Positions 17,515 through 25,477 of a stretch of 64,000 nucleotides of DNA are shown piece by piece; position 1 is the first letter of the stretch; each line of letters starts with the position of its first letter. The stretch comes from Pseudomonas chlororaphis subsp. piscium (GTDB taxonomy: Bacteria > Pseudomonadota > Gammaproteobacteria > Pseudomonadales > Pseudomonadaceae): positions 4,650,001 through 4,714,000 of the forward strand of contig NZ_CP027707.1 of the NCBI RefSeq assembly GCF_003850345.1, in the 5' to 3' direction. The translations under genes and the position numbers were made by a program. The notes under the pieces are model-generated. The model worked only from the letters and a program-made list of their open reading frames with translations, searched no databases and was not told the origin of the DNA.

Positions 17515-18114
17515 TTAATTCGTTAGCATCTGATAAACCGTAGGATTAGCCTCGCACTCGCCCATCCCACACTCCAGCAGCGTAGACACCAGATTTGCAG
17601 CTATCAGGAAGACAAACACGATAATGGCCAACTTTCCAAGAACGTGCATCCGCGGTTGTATTGGTGATGGCCGCTCCCAGGTCTTGAGTATTAAAAGCCC
17701 TGAGACAAATGTAATAGTTGCTAAGGCAGACACGACAGCCCACGTATAGAAATGCAGGCCAAAAAGTGCCAATCCATAACCCGGGTCTCCCGGCATAATA
17801 TGTAAAAACATCTGACGCGAGGCAATGGCCCCGGTTAGCAGGCTCCCCAATAACGCAACACCGTAATGTGCACTGCGTATACCGAAGCGCACATTCATTA
17901 AAAAGCCGAAGCCTATTGCAATCATACCCACTCGCTGCAGAAGGCACAGCGGGCACGGTAATTCATGCTCCACCAACTGATAGTAGAAAGCGATCACCAG
18001 TGACGCGCTTACACCAAGAAGACCAATGATATTCAGGACATCGCCAATATTGAGTTGGGAAAAACGGGGTGTATCTTTTTCAGTCGAGGACTGCAAGCTG
18101 TAGTTACTCGTCAT
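17515..18114 (-). CDS. DsbB-like disulfide bond formation membrane protein
   Basis: This 199-residue protein has four or five membrane helices and a redox CPLCLLQR motif at the end of the first helix region (residues 54-57). It also has the QMFLHIMPGDPGYG loop expected in DsbB relatives, although the second cysteine pair of E. coli DsbB is not in the usual place. The C-terminus has an unusual CGMGECEANP. The start is ATG 18114 (MTSNYSLQSST); the longer frame is unconserved. G+C is low compared with cioAB. DsbB proteins reoxidise DsbA using quinones. The partner DUF5993-like ORF lies immediately upstream. Confidence 0.8.
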   Translation of the reverse strand: MTSNYSLQSSTEKDTPRFSQLNIGDVLNIIGLLGVSASLVIAFYYQLVEHELPCPLCLLQRVGMIAIGFGFLMNVRFGIRSAHYGVALLGSLLTGAIASRQMFLHIMPGDPGYGLALFGLHFYTWAVVSALATITFVSGLLILKTWERPSPIQPRMHVLGKLAIIVFVFLIAANLVSTLLECGMGECEANPTVYQMLTN

Positions 18115-18127
18115 GGACAATGCCTTT

Positions 18128-18286
18128 TTAGAACGATAGGGTAAGTGGGTCTGTCGAGTGATAATCAAACCATGCAACAGAGACAACCAATAGCAGAAGC
18201 CATAGACAGATCCCCACTCGCCTCTTCCCCAAAAACAGAGCAATAGCACTCATCAACGCAATCAAGAACGGCAAAAACATATACAT
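18128..18286 (-). CDS. Small membrane protein, DUF5993-like
   Basis: This 52-residue ORF begins MYMFLPFLIALMSAIALFLG with KRR after the first helix. A second helix (ICLWLLLLVVSVAWF) and the tail DYHSTDPLTLSF follow. An AAGGAAG ribosome site lies seven bases before ATG 18286. The stop is 13 bases ahead of the dsbB-like start, indicating an operon. DUF5993 proteins share this size, two helices and a YHxTD-type end, and occur beside DsbB-like genes. The match is from memory of the family. Confidence 0.65.
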   Translation of the reverse strand: MYMFLPFLIALMSAIALFLGKRRVGICLWLLLLVVSVAWFDYHSTDPLTLSF

Positions 18287-18399
18287 TACTTATCTTCCTT
18301 TATAAAAGCGCTGCAACGCTGACTTTATTTAATGGCAGTTCAACACCTACACTAGCCAGCCTACGCCAGGGTGCATCCAGAAAACCTGTTTGTTCACAT

Positions 18400-19057
18400 T
18401 AAAAACATGATCCACCGGACCGCACACAAAATGCTAATGCATGCAACACAGAACGATGTTCAACACTCACTCAACAATGAAACCTGAAATCGTTCCCGGC
18501 AGTTGAAGCAACTCCAAAGCAAGGACCAAAGGATTTGATTCCCACATTTATAGCGGCAAGATCTCTAAACGCCATGGCAATCGTCCTGATCGGTGAGTGA
18601 CTGTGTGTGCAGTCTAAGTCATTTCCTTATCGGCCTTTCACCGTATTATCGCCATGCATTATCGATTTTACAGATAAGCAGTTTTTTTACCGTACCGCTT
18701 TTCCTGCAGCCGCGACGCTGGAAGACGGGCTGGCGCCTATGACGCTCATGCCGAAACGCTTGCATATGCCAACCACAGGTGACCCAGCGTTGTCGGCAGC
18801 ATGCGAGGAAACTGTAGTCGCAGGACGCACTTAGGTTGCTGATATGTCTCAGGCGGGTCGGTTATGAGGTTCTTGGCACACGACATCAATCACGCCCCCC
18901 CTGTCGCAGCTGTTCAGAGGGCAAATGATCGGGATTTTGTGGGCAAGTCACATCGCCCATTTTGCCCGAGCAGGCTATGAGCGGTGAGAGACTGACTGGA
19001 CAATGGTACTGGCAAACTGGTCATGCCAGATCTTTACCAGGCGGTAACAGGAGTGTT
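18400..19057. repeat. Degenerate direct repeat, right copy (decayed TDT gene 5' end and promoter region)
   Basis: It contains the same ordered words as the left copy: AAAAACATGATCCACCGG at 18401, CAGAACGATGTTCAACA at 18449, GATCTCTAA before a decayed start codon, ATTTCCTTATCGGC, and GAGAGACTGACTGGACAATG at 18986-19005. Many substitutions and indels separate them. No open frame survives, and 18287-19248 carries no supported gene. Confidence 0.75.
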
Positions 19058-19248
19058 GCGAATGACATTTTCCTTATCTCGGTGTGCCCTCCTGTTTCTC
19101 CGAAATATATGCGAACACCGACCCGCAAGGAGCTGCCCCTCTGATCGGGAGGGGCTTGGTAACGCGCTAACAGACGTGCCCCCCATGCACCAACCCTGAC
19201 CAGACACCCGGGAGGCAAGCCTCTCATTCACCAGACTAATATGATTGT

Positions 19249-20664
19249 CTATCTTGCATCCACGGCCCAGAACCCCAGACGGCCCAGACCCGCCGCAAGC
19301 TTCAGACGTGAACTCTGCCAGTTGCCGAGGGCCTGGGTATGCAGTTCTTCGGCACCGGCGTAGGCGGTCAGCGCATTGAGCAGTTCGATCATGCTACCGA
19401 CTCCGGAGCGGTAGCGCCCCTGGACCACTTCCAGGGCCTGACGCGATTGATCGACCAGTTCGCGGGTACGAGCCAGGCTTCGCGTCTCGGTACTGAGGGT
19501 CTGGTAGCTGCTCCAGACATCCAGTGAAACCTGCTGTTCGCTATCGGCCAGTTCAGCCTGACGGGATTCGACCCGTGCCAAGGCATTGCGGACCTGATAG
19601 CTGCGGGCGAAGCCATCGAACAGCGGAATGTCCAGCTGCAGGCCGATGCTCCTGTCGCGCTCACGGTAGTCACCATTGTAAATCCGGGATTGGTCGATCC
19701 GGTTGCGTGCCAGGTTGGCGGTCAAGCTGAGAGTCGGGCGACCGGCAGCGCGACTTTCCTCTACCGAGGCTTCGGCAGCCTTGAGCCGGGCCTGGGCAGC
19801 GAGTAGCACAGGATGCTGCTGGCGGGCCTCGGTCAGCAGGTCATCTACCGCTTTGACAAAATGGGTATCGGGTAATGGCGTCAAGCCTCCCACCAGCTTC
19901 AGCGGAGTTTCTGGCGGCAGGCCCATGCGCAGCGCAATGGTGCCCAGGGCTTGATGCAGGGTGCCGCTGTTTCGCACCTCGCGCAGGCGAGCCTCGGAGA
20001 GCGCAGTTTGCGCCTGCAGCCGGTCGGACAGCGCGGCAGCGCCGGCCTTGTATTTGGCATCGGCGGCCTCGAGGTTCTGCGCTGCGAGCTCCGCGACCTG
20101 GCGCGAAGCAGCCAGGTTGCGTTGCGCGGCCAAGGCATCATTGTATGCCTGGGCAGCCATGGCGAAGGTGTTTTGCAAGGTCGCATCCTGGCTGGCATTG
20201 GCTGCCAGCAGCAACTGCTGGGCATTCTGCAAGGCGGCACCACGGCGGCCGAAGTCGAACAACACCCAGCTCAGATTGAGGCTGGAGCCAGTGCGTTGGC
20301 GATGCCCATTGGTGGAAGAAAGCTGACCTTGTTGTTCATTGGTATTGCGGCTCCCGTCCAGACGCCCATCCAGACGTGGCAGGTAGGCCGCGCGGCTGAT
20401 TCCGACCTGCGCCGCCTGGGCCTTGGCATTCGCCCAGGCCAGGCGGGTTTGTGGGTCATGGCAAAGAATACGCGTGATAGCGTCCTCCAGAGACAGCTGT
20501 TCCGGCAGCGCCCCAACATGGCAGGACAACCCGCCACGGTCGAGGTCGTACACCGCCTGGGCAGACACCTGGTTGGTGGTAGCGAATACGTCCGGTTCGT
20601 AGGCCTGCGCCACCATCGACCAGCACGGTAACCAGGCCAGCAAGACAAGAGAACGCTGCTTCAT
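19249..20664 (-). CDS. TolC-family outer membrane channel of the GG-peptide type I secretion system
   Basis: A 471-residue outer membrane factor. The signal peptide ends MVAQAYEPD. Two OEP repeats of long coiled-coil helices follow (about residues 55-240 and 265-455), with typical beta-strand pieces such as SSLNLSWVLFDFGRRGAALQ and GLQLDIPLFDGFARSYQVRN. It forms the trans-envelope tunnel for type I export. Its ATG overlaps the stop of the ABC gene (ATGA), so it is translated with it. The gene order peptide, HlyD, ABC, TolC indicates a dedicated channel for the peptide exporter. No second promoter is evident. Confidence 0.9.
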   Translation of the reverse strand: MKQRSLVLLAWLPCWSMVAQAYEPDVFATTNQVSAQAVYDLDRGGLSCHVGALPEQLSLEDAITRILCHDPQTRLAWANAKAQAAQVGISRAAYLPRLDGRLDGSRNTNEQQGQLSSTNGHRQRTGSSLNLSWVLFDFGRRGAALQNAQQLLLAANASQDATLQNTFAMAAQAYNDALAAQRNLAASRQVAELAAQNLEAADAKYKAGAAALSDRLQAQTALSEARLREVRNSGTLHQALGTIALRMGLPPETPLKLVGGLTPLPDTHFVKAVDDLLTEARQQHPVLLAAQARLKAAEASVEESRAAGRPTLSLTANLARNRIDQSRIYNGDYRERDRSIGLQLDIPLFDGFARSYQVRNALARVESRQAELADSEQQVSLDVWSSYQTLSTETRSLARTRELVDQSRQALEVVQGRYRSGVGSMIELLNALTAYAGAEELHTQALGNWQSSRLKLAAGLGRLGFWAVDAR

Positions 20665-22835
20665 ATTTGCTCCCGTAAGGCATCGACGGCAGCCTGCAGC
20701 TGTTGTTCGGCTAAACGCAGCTCGGTGCTTTCATCGAGCGCCACCCTGCCCTGGTCGAGAACCACGACCCGGTCCGCCGAGGCAATGGTTTCCGGACGGT
20801 GAGCGACCATGATGCGAGTAATATGCAGGGCGCGGATGGCGGCATTGACCCGCTGTTCACAGTGAACATCGAGGTGACTGGTGGCCTCGTCAAGGAGCAG
20901 GATTTTCGGCTTCTTGTACAAGGCGCGGGCCAGCATGACTCGCTGCTTCTGCCCACCGGAGAGTACAGTGCCCATATCGCCGACCAGGGTGTTGTAGCCC
21001 ATTGGCATGGCTTGTATATCGTCGTGGATCGCCGCCATTTGCGCGCACTCGATCAGCCATGGCATGTCCACCTTGGAGTCGAAGAAGCTGATGTTTTCCG
21101 CCAGTGAGCCGGCGAACAGCACATCGTCCTGCATCACTGTGCCGACCAGTTCGCGCAGGCCGTCCAGCCCCAACTGCGAGAGCTCCAGGCCGGCCACGCG
21201 GACCTGTCCCTCGCTCGGCGCAAGGATGCCGAGCAATACCTTGAACAGGGTGCTCTTGCCGCAGCCGGAGGGGCCGACGATAGCCACCGACTCACCTTCG
21301 GCAATCTCCAGGTCGAGACCGTCGAGGATCCAAGGCTCCTGCTCGGAGTAGCGGTAGCGCAGGCCGCGGACTTCCAAGCTGGCCGGGCGCTCCCGGAGAT
21401 CGTCGGGGGTAATCCCATTAGGCTCCTGCTCCGGTGGCTGGAGGACAATGTCGGCCAGGCGTTCGCCCTGCAACTGCAGCATGCGCAACTCGAAGAACTT
21501 GTCGATCAGGTTGCCCACTCGACTATCGAACTGCGACTTGTAAGCAATGAAGGCCATCAACACACCGACGCTGAACTGGCCATCCATCACCAGGGTTGCG
21601 CCGAGCCAGATCACCAGCAGGTTCTCCACACCAAAAAGCAAACCATTCATCTGCTGGTAGAGCAGTTGCAGCTTCTGCGTACGCAGGCCGGCATTGATCT
21701 GCTCCACCAGCAGACCGAGCCAGACCGAACGACGCTCGTCCTGGCGCTGGAACAACTTCAGTGGGCGGATGCCGCGTACGGTTTCGAGAAAGTGGCTCTG
21801 CTGGCGGGCGGCATGCACGATCTGTTCTTCAGTGGCATTACGCAGCGGGCGATACCAGATCCAGCGACCGAGGGCATAAAGGCTCATCGCGGCGATGGCG
21901 ATGGCCGCCAGCGTCGGGCTGTAGAGCAGCATCATGACCAGGGTGGCGATGGTCATCAGGCCGTCGAGGATCGCCGAGAGGAAGGCCGCCGTGAGGGTCT
22001 GCTGGATATTGTCCACCGCACCAAAGCGCGAGACCACGTCGCCCAGGTGGCGTTTTTCAAAGTACTGGATCGGCAAGCGCAGAAGGTGGCTGAGCACATT
22101 GGCCTGCCACTGCACGCTCAGCAGGGTACTCATGTGCATCATCACCCAGGCGCGCACCCCGCTGACCGCCTGTTGCATCAACAGCACCAGGCCGAAGCCC
22201 AGCGCCAAGGTACTGAGCAGGTCGCGATCCTCGCTAACGATGACGTTATCGAGGGTCCATTGCAGGAAGAACGGGCTGACCAGGGCAAACAACTCCAGCG
22301 CACCGGACAGCAGCAGCACTTGAGCCAGCGAGCGGTACAGCCCGGTGACCCGGCCCATCATGCCCAGCAGCCTGATCCGGGGCTTGGCGGCCTGCTTTTC
22401 GAAACCGCGGTCCGGCCAAAGCTCCAGGGCCACCCCGGTGAAACTGCGTGAGGCTTCTTCCAGGCTCAACCGGCGCAACCCATGGGCCGGGTCGTGGAGA
22501 GTGACACCGCGGGTGTCGACTGCCTTCAGCACCACAAAGTGGTTGAAGTTCCAGTGCAGGATGCAGGGCAGCTTCAGCTTGCCGAGATCGCCCAGTGTCA
22601 GCTTCACCGGGCGAGTCCCCAGTTGCAGCTGGTGCCCGGTCTGGATCAATTGCTTCAGGGAAGCGCCCTTGAGCGACACACTGAAGCGTCGCCGCAAGTC
22701 CATCAGGTCAGTGTGGTAACCGTGGTAGCCCGCGATCATCGCCAGGCAGGCCAGGCCACATTCGGTGGCTTCGGTCTGCAGGACCAGCGGCAGGCGCCGG
22801 CCCACACGCAGAGCGAGTGCATCGAGAAATGCCAT
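20661..22835 (-). CDS. Peptidase-containing ABC exporter (C39 peptidase, bacteriocin-type)
   Basis: A 724-residue protein. The C39 peptidase domain is at residues 15-140, with catalytic Cys26 (QTEATECGLACLAM, where Q20 forms the oxyanion), His99 (HWNFNHFVVL) and Asp115 (HDPAHG). All three are intact, so it should cleave after GG/GA leaders. A six-helix membrane domain occupies about residues 165-440. The nucleotide-binding domain has Walker A GPSGCGKST, signature LSGGQKQR and Walker B ILLLDEATSHLD. ATG 22835 is preferred because AGGA lies nine bases upstream; ATG 22841 is also possible. The two GG-type peptides nearby are its likely substrates. Confidence 0.92.
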   Translation of the reverse strand: MAFLDALALRVGRRLPLVLQTEATECGLACLAMIAGYHGYHTDLMDLRRRFSVSLKGASLKQLIQTGHQLQLGTRPVKLTLGDLGKLKLPCILHWNFNHFVVLKAVDTRGVTLHDPAHGLRRLSLEEASRSFTGVALELWPDRGFEKQAAKPRIRLLGMMGRVTGLYRSLAQVLLLSGALELFALVSPFFLQWTLDNVIVSEDRDLLSTLALGFGLVLLMQQAVSGVRAWVMMHMSTLLSVQWQANVLSHLLRLPIQYFEKRHLGDVVSRFGAVDNIQQTLTAAFLSAILDGLMTIATLVMMLLYSPTLAAIAIAAMSLYALGRWIWYRPLRNATEEQIVHAARQQSHFLETVRGIRPLKLFQRQDERRSVWLGLLVEQINAGLRTQKLQLLYQQMNGLLFGVENLLVIWLGATLVMDGQFSVGVLMAFIAYKSQFDSRVGNLIDKFFELRMLQLQGERLADIVLQPPEQEPNGITPDDLRERPASLEVRGLRYRYSEQEPWILDGLDLEIAEGESVAIVGPSGCGKSTLFKVLLGILAPSEGQVRVAGLELSQLGLDGLRELVGTVMQDDVLFAGSLAENISFFDSKVDMPWLIECAQMAAIHDDIQAMPMGYNTLVGDMGTVLSGGQKQRVMLARALYKKPKILLLDEATSHLDVHCEQRVNAAIRALHITRIMVAHRPETIASADRVVVLDQGRVALDESTELRLAEQQLQAAVDALREQI

Positions 22836-22846
22836 TGTCATAGTTC

Positions 22847-24118
22847 CTAGAGTTTGCCGGTCAGGCTGTAAAGCGGTTCGAGCACCCATTCATAAAGACG
22901 GCGGGTGTCCTGGAGTACATCGGCGTCGAGCAGCATGCCGCTCTGCAATGGCCGCGGCTGGCCGTAGGCCGTTACCATCTGCTTATCCAGGCTGACCTGC
23001 AGGCGATACAGCTGCTCACCGTCCTGGCCCAGCCCTGGCATACCGCCGACCATGCTGGCGAGCTCGGCGAAGGACACGCTGGTACGGGAGATTGATCGCA
23101 CCCGCCCCTGGTACTGACCGAACTTCTGGTAGGGATAGGCCTGGTAGCGGATCAGTACCGAATCGCCCGGCTTGATGAAGCCGATGGACTTGCTCGGCGC
23201 ATAAAGCTCCGCCTGCAAGGGGGTATCGGCGGGAACGATGCTCAGCAACGGACGCGAGCTGTCCACGGTCTGCCCGACTTCGGCGAGCACGGCGGTAGCG
23301 ACTCCGGTTTCCGGCGCCGTGATCAGCAGGGTGCGCTTGGCCTCGCTTTCCGCCAGGGTTTGCTCGAGGGCAGAGAGCTGGCGCTGGATTTCCGCCTGTT
23401 GGTTGGCCTGGCGCGCCTCCAGCCCGGCCAGTTCATTGCGCCGCTCGGTCAACTGCTGCTGCAAGACCGTGCGTTCGCGATCCAGCCCCTGCAGGGTCTG
23501 GCGCTGGCCGAGCAGTTCGGCCTGACGTTGCTGAAGCTGGTCCATGGAAATGTAGCCCTTCTCCATCAGCCCCTGGTAGCGCTGTGCAGCGTCGCTGGAC
23601 AGTTCCACCAACCGACGCTGACTGCCGGTCTGCTGGCCAAGCGTGGCCAACTCGCTCTGCAGGCTGGCGACCTTGCTGGTCAGGCTATCGCGTTCGTCCA
23701 GCTGCAGCCGGCGAACCTTGTCCAGTTCGTCGCGCAGCGAGTCGCGGCGATCTTCGAGCTGGCGGCTGATGTTTGCCTGCACCGGTCCGGCATCCGCACC
23801 GTAGCGCTCGCTGGAGATTCTCAGCAGAGGGTCGCCACGTTTCACCGCCTGGCCTTCGTGGACGAATTTCTCGGACACGATGCCAGCCTGGGGAACGTGC
23901 ACCTTGACCTGGCCGCTGACCGGGACCAGCTGGCCACTGATCGTGCTGCGCTTGGTGTAGCTGCCAAAGAAAAAGAAGGCCATCACCAACACAGCCATCG
24001 CCGCAGCGAGCGAGGTAAGAAAAGTGAAAGAGATCGGGCGGACCAACACGATATCGCCCAGCCAGTTGGTTTGCTGGGCTTCGAGTGCCTCCCTGCGGAA
24101 CAACGGCGAATCTGTCAT
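22847..24118 (-). CDS. HlyD-family membrane fusion protein (bacteriocin-type)
   Basis: A 423-residue adaptor. A short cytoplasmic end, MTDSPLFRREALEAQQTNWL, is followed by one membrane helix at about residues 29-52. Then come a lipoyl-like half (GQLVPVSGQVKVHVPQAGIV), a long coiled-coil hairpin at about 105-265, and a beta-barrel end (APSKSIGFIKPGDSVLIRYQ). It bridges the ABC exporter and the TolC channel. The stop is a few bases before the ABC start. A closely related but ruined copy lies on the other strand at 27047-28178. Confidence 0.92.
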   Translation of the reverse strand: MTDSPLFRREALEAQQTNWLGDIVLVRPISFTFLTSLAAAMAVLVMAFFFFGSYTKRSTISGQLVPVSGQVKVHVPQAGIVSEKFVHEGQAVKRGDPLLRISSERYGADAGPVQANISRQLEDRRDSLRDELDKVRRLQLDERDSLTSKVASLQSELATLGQQTGSQRRLVELSSDAAQRYQGLMEKGYISMDQLQQRQAELLGQRQTLQGLDRERTVLQQQLTERRNELAGLEARQANQQAEIQRQLSALEQTLAESEAKRTLLITAPETGVATAVLAEVGQTVDSSRPLLSIVPADTPLQAELYAPSKSIGFIKPGDSVLIRYQAYPYQKFGQYQGRVRSISRTSVSFAELASMVGGMPGLGQDGEQLYRLQVSLDKQMVTAYGQPRPLQSGMLLDADVLQDTRRLYEWVLEPLYSLTGKL

Positions 24119-24230
24119 CGAACGAAAATCCTGTGAGCGAACATTCGAGAGCCAGGGGCCGTTCCATGGAAGCTGCTACCAATGATTGGCTGTCGTCTTG
24201 ATTCCAGGTATTGCTCGACTCTATAAAGTT

Positions 24231-24287
24231 AAAACGCCTTCCGCGCGACCGAATCATCAATATTCTTCACTCGGCGGAAGGCGTTTT
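24231..24287 (-). terminator. Long-loop hairpin between the GG-peptide gene and the export genes
   Basis: AAAACGCCTTCCGC (24231-24244) and GCGGAAGGCGTTTT (24274-24287) are perfect inverted repeats with a 29-base spacer, followed by T residues on the minus strand. Placed between the peptide gene and hlyD, it could attenuate read-through so that more peptide than exporter is made. Confidence 0.5.
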
Positions 24288-24352
24288 CAAAGCAAGCGAT
24301 TTATCGTTCTGGAAAGAACAATAGGTCGTCTAGGTTGTTTCAGTTAAGCGGT

Positions 24353-24640
24353 TCAGCTCCGACCTCTAGAACCAAAGTTCGCTCGGAAATCGGCCAGAAT
24401 TCCCGCTACCGTCTTGGCGTCATGGATAAGCCCCAGAGAGGTACCCATTGCTGCCCCCATGATGGGCGCCAAGGTGATCCCACCGAGTTGTGCCAGCGCA
24501 CCGAAGAGAAAACCACCGGAGCCACCCCAGGTACCGCCAATCGCCATACCGGTTGCTGCACCGTCCCAGAAACCGTGAATCATGCCTTTCAGATCTGCAC
24601 CGCTAACCAGATCCACTTCGTGCTGACTGAGCTCTTTCAT
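24353..24640 (-). CDS. Glycine-zipper bacteriocin/microcin-like precursor with double-glycine-type leader
   Basis: This 95-residue peptide begins MKELSQHEVDLVSGA, a class II leader (E-L/V-x-x-V-S-G-A) whose predicted cut after GA leaves an 80-residue product. The mature part is dominated by small residues and GxxxG patterns (WDGAATGMAIGGTWGGSGG, then GALAQLGGITLAPIMGAAMG), as in membrane-active bacteriocins and glycine-zipper toxins such as Caulobacter CdzC/CdzD. It ends with a basic tail, RANFGSRGRS. The start ATG 24640 is preceded by GAGAG; an upstream ATG would spoil the leader. It leads the hlyD-ABC-tolC arm. No immunity gene is recognised. Confidence 0.85.
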   Translation of the reverse strand: MKELSQHEVDLVSGADLKGMIHGFWDGAATGMAIGGTWGGSGGFLFGALAQLGGITLAPIMGAAMGTSLGLIHDAKTVAGILADFRANFGSRGRS

Positions 24641-25099
24641 ATTTTTCTCTCTTATCATTTTGATAGTTATTAAATGACCAACTTGCGGCAGTACCGCATG
24701 TAGTGGCCGGGTACAATTCTTCCACCAGAGACAAAAAATATAATTAAGAATTGTCTTATTTCTGCTTAAGACTTAATCTGATTTATCAAACCTCCCCACC
24801 AAATAGCCGCTTGTCTCATCAGATATGGGCGACAGCCCTGAGACCCGTAGCCAAATCAACTGGCCGGGAATCATGCCGCAGGCGGTACTGCTGGCATCCA
24901 GCAGAGTATTGGTCGGATGACCATGACCTCAGTGGTGCAGCGCAAGTGCTTGCAATACCCCAAGACCGCTCATTGACGGAGTTCCCTTAAATCAACGTGC
25001 TTGCTATGTTGTTTTTTTTTGAGTAAAAGAAAAATGTGGTGGATGCATACATTTGCCCAAGCAAAAACACTCTAAAACCTATCCAAAAAGGAATATTCT
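24641..25099. promoter_or_regulatory. Divergent promoter region between two GG-leader peptide genes
   Basis: This 459-base, A+T-rich spacer separates the two peptide starts and should hold both promoters. It contains the RcsB-box-like site at 24745-24758 and a further TTAAGACTTAAT segment just after it. The 79-codon frame inside it (24751-24990) has no ribosome site or recognisable domain. A G+C-richer patch at 24840-24980 may be a remnant of unrelated DNA. No gene is supported. Confidence 0.6.
24745..24758. promoter_or_regulatory. RcsB-box-like inverted repeat (site A)
   Basis: TAAGAATTGTCTTA has perfect 5-bp arms TAAGA/TCTTA around a 4-base spacer. It resembles the enterobacterial RcsB/RcsAB box TAAGAATATTCCTA. 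It lies 105 bases before the 24640 start and 342 bases before the 25100 start. Confidence 0.5.
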
Positions 25100-25408
25100 A
25101 TGAGCGATAACTCTATTAAAGATCTGAGTCTGGAAGAAATCGAAGCGGTCAGCGGTGGTTTTATCTTGGGCCGATTGTTTGGTAGTGCTCTACAGGCTGG
25201 TGTGGACGTCAGTAATGGCCTGCTAAATGCGGTCGCCCCCATCGGGCAGACACTTAACCTGATCCCTGGGGTCGCGCTGATTCACTATGCCGGCGATAAG
25301 ATTATCGCTGGCATTCAAAGTGCTGTGAGCCAAATAGGTACCCTCTTGGGAGGCACTTACACACCGACTCAACCTAGTCACTTCAAGCAGGAGTGGGGCA
25401 ACTGCTAA
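25100..25408 (+). CDS. Second bacteriocin/microcin-like precursor with GG leader
   Basis: A 102-residue peptide. The leader MSDNSIKDLSLEEIEAVSGG is a textbook double-glycine leader, so the C39 exporter should release an 82-residue product starting FILGRLFGSALQAG. The mature part is hydrophobic with spaced glycines in its first 60 residues and ends with a polar tail and a single terminal Cys (KQEWGNC). An AAGGA site lies upstream of ATG 25100. It is transcribed away from the first peptide gene and followed 69 bases later by an RTX gene. No immunity gene is seen. Activity is inferred only. Confidence 0.85.
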   Translation: MSDNSIKDLSLEEIEAVSGGFILGRLFGSALQAGVDVSNGLLNAVAPIGQTLNLIPGVALIHYAGDKIIAGIQSAVSQIGTLLGGTYTPTQPSHFKQEWGNC

Positions 25409-25477
25409 TCCCTAGGAAACGCTATTGTCATTGCAGATGGCAATAGCATTTCTTTCTCTTGATCATGGAGCCTTATT

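Noticed and set aside
24751..24990. 79-codon frame between the peptide genes as a possible immunity protein
   Set aside because: No ribosome site, no membrane helix, odd composition, and it covers the promoter region.
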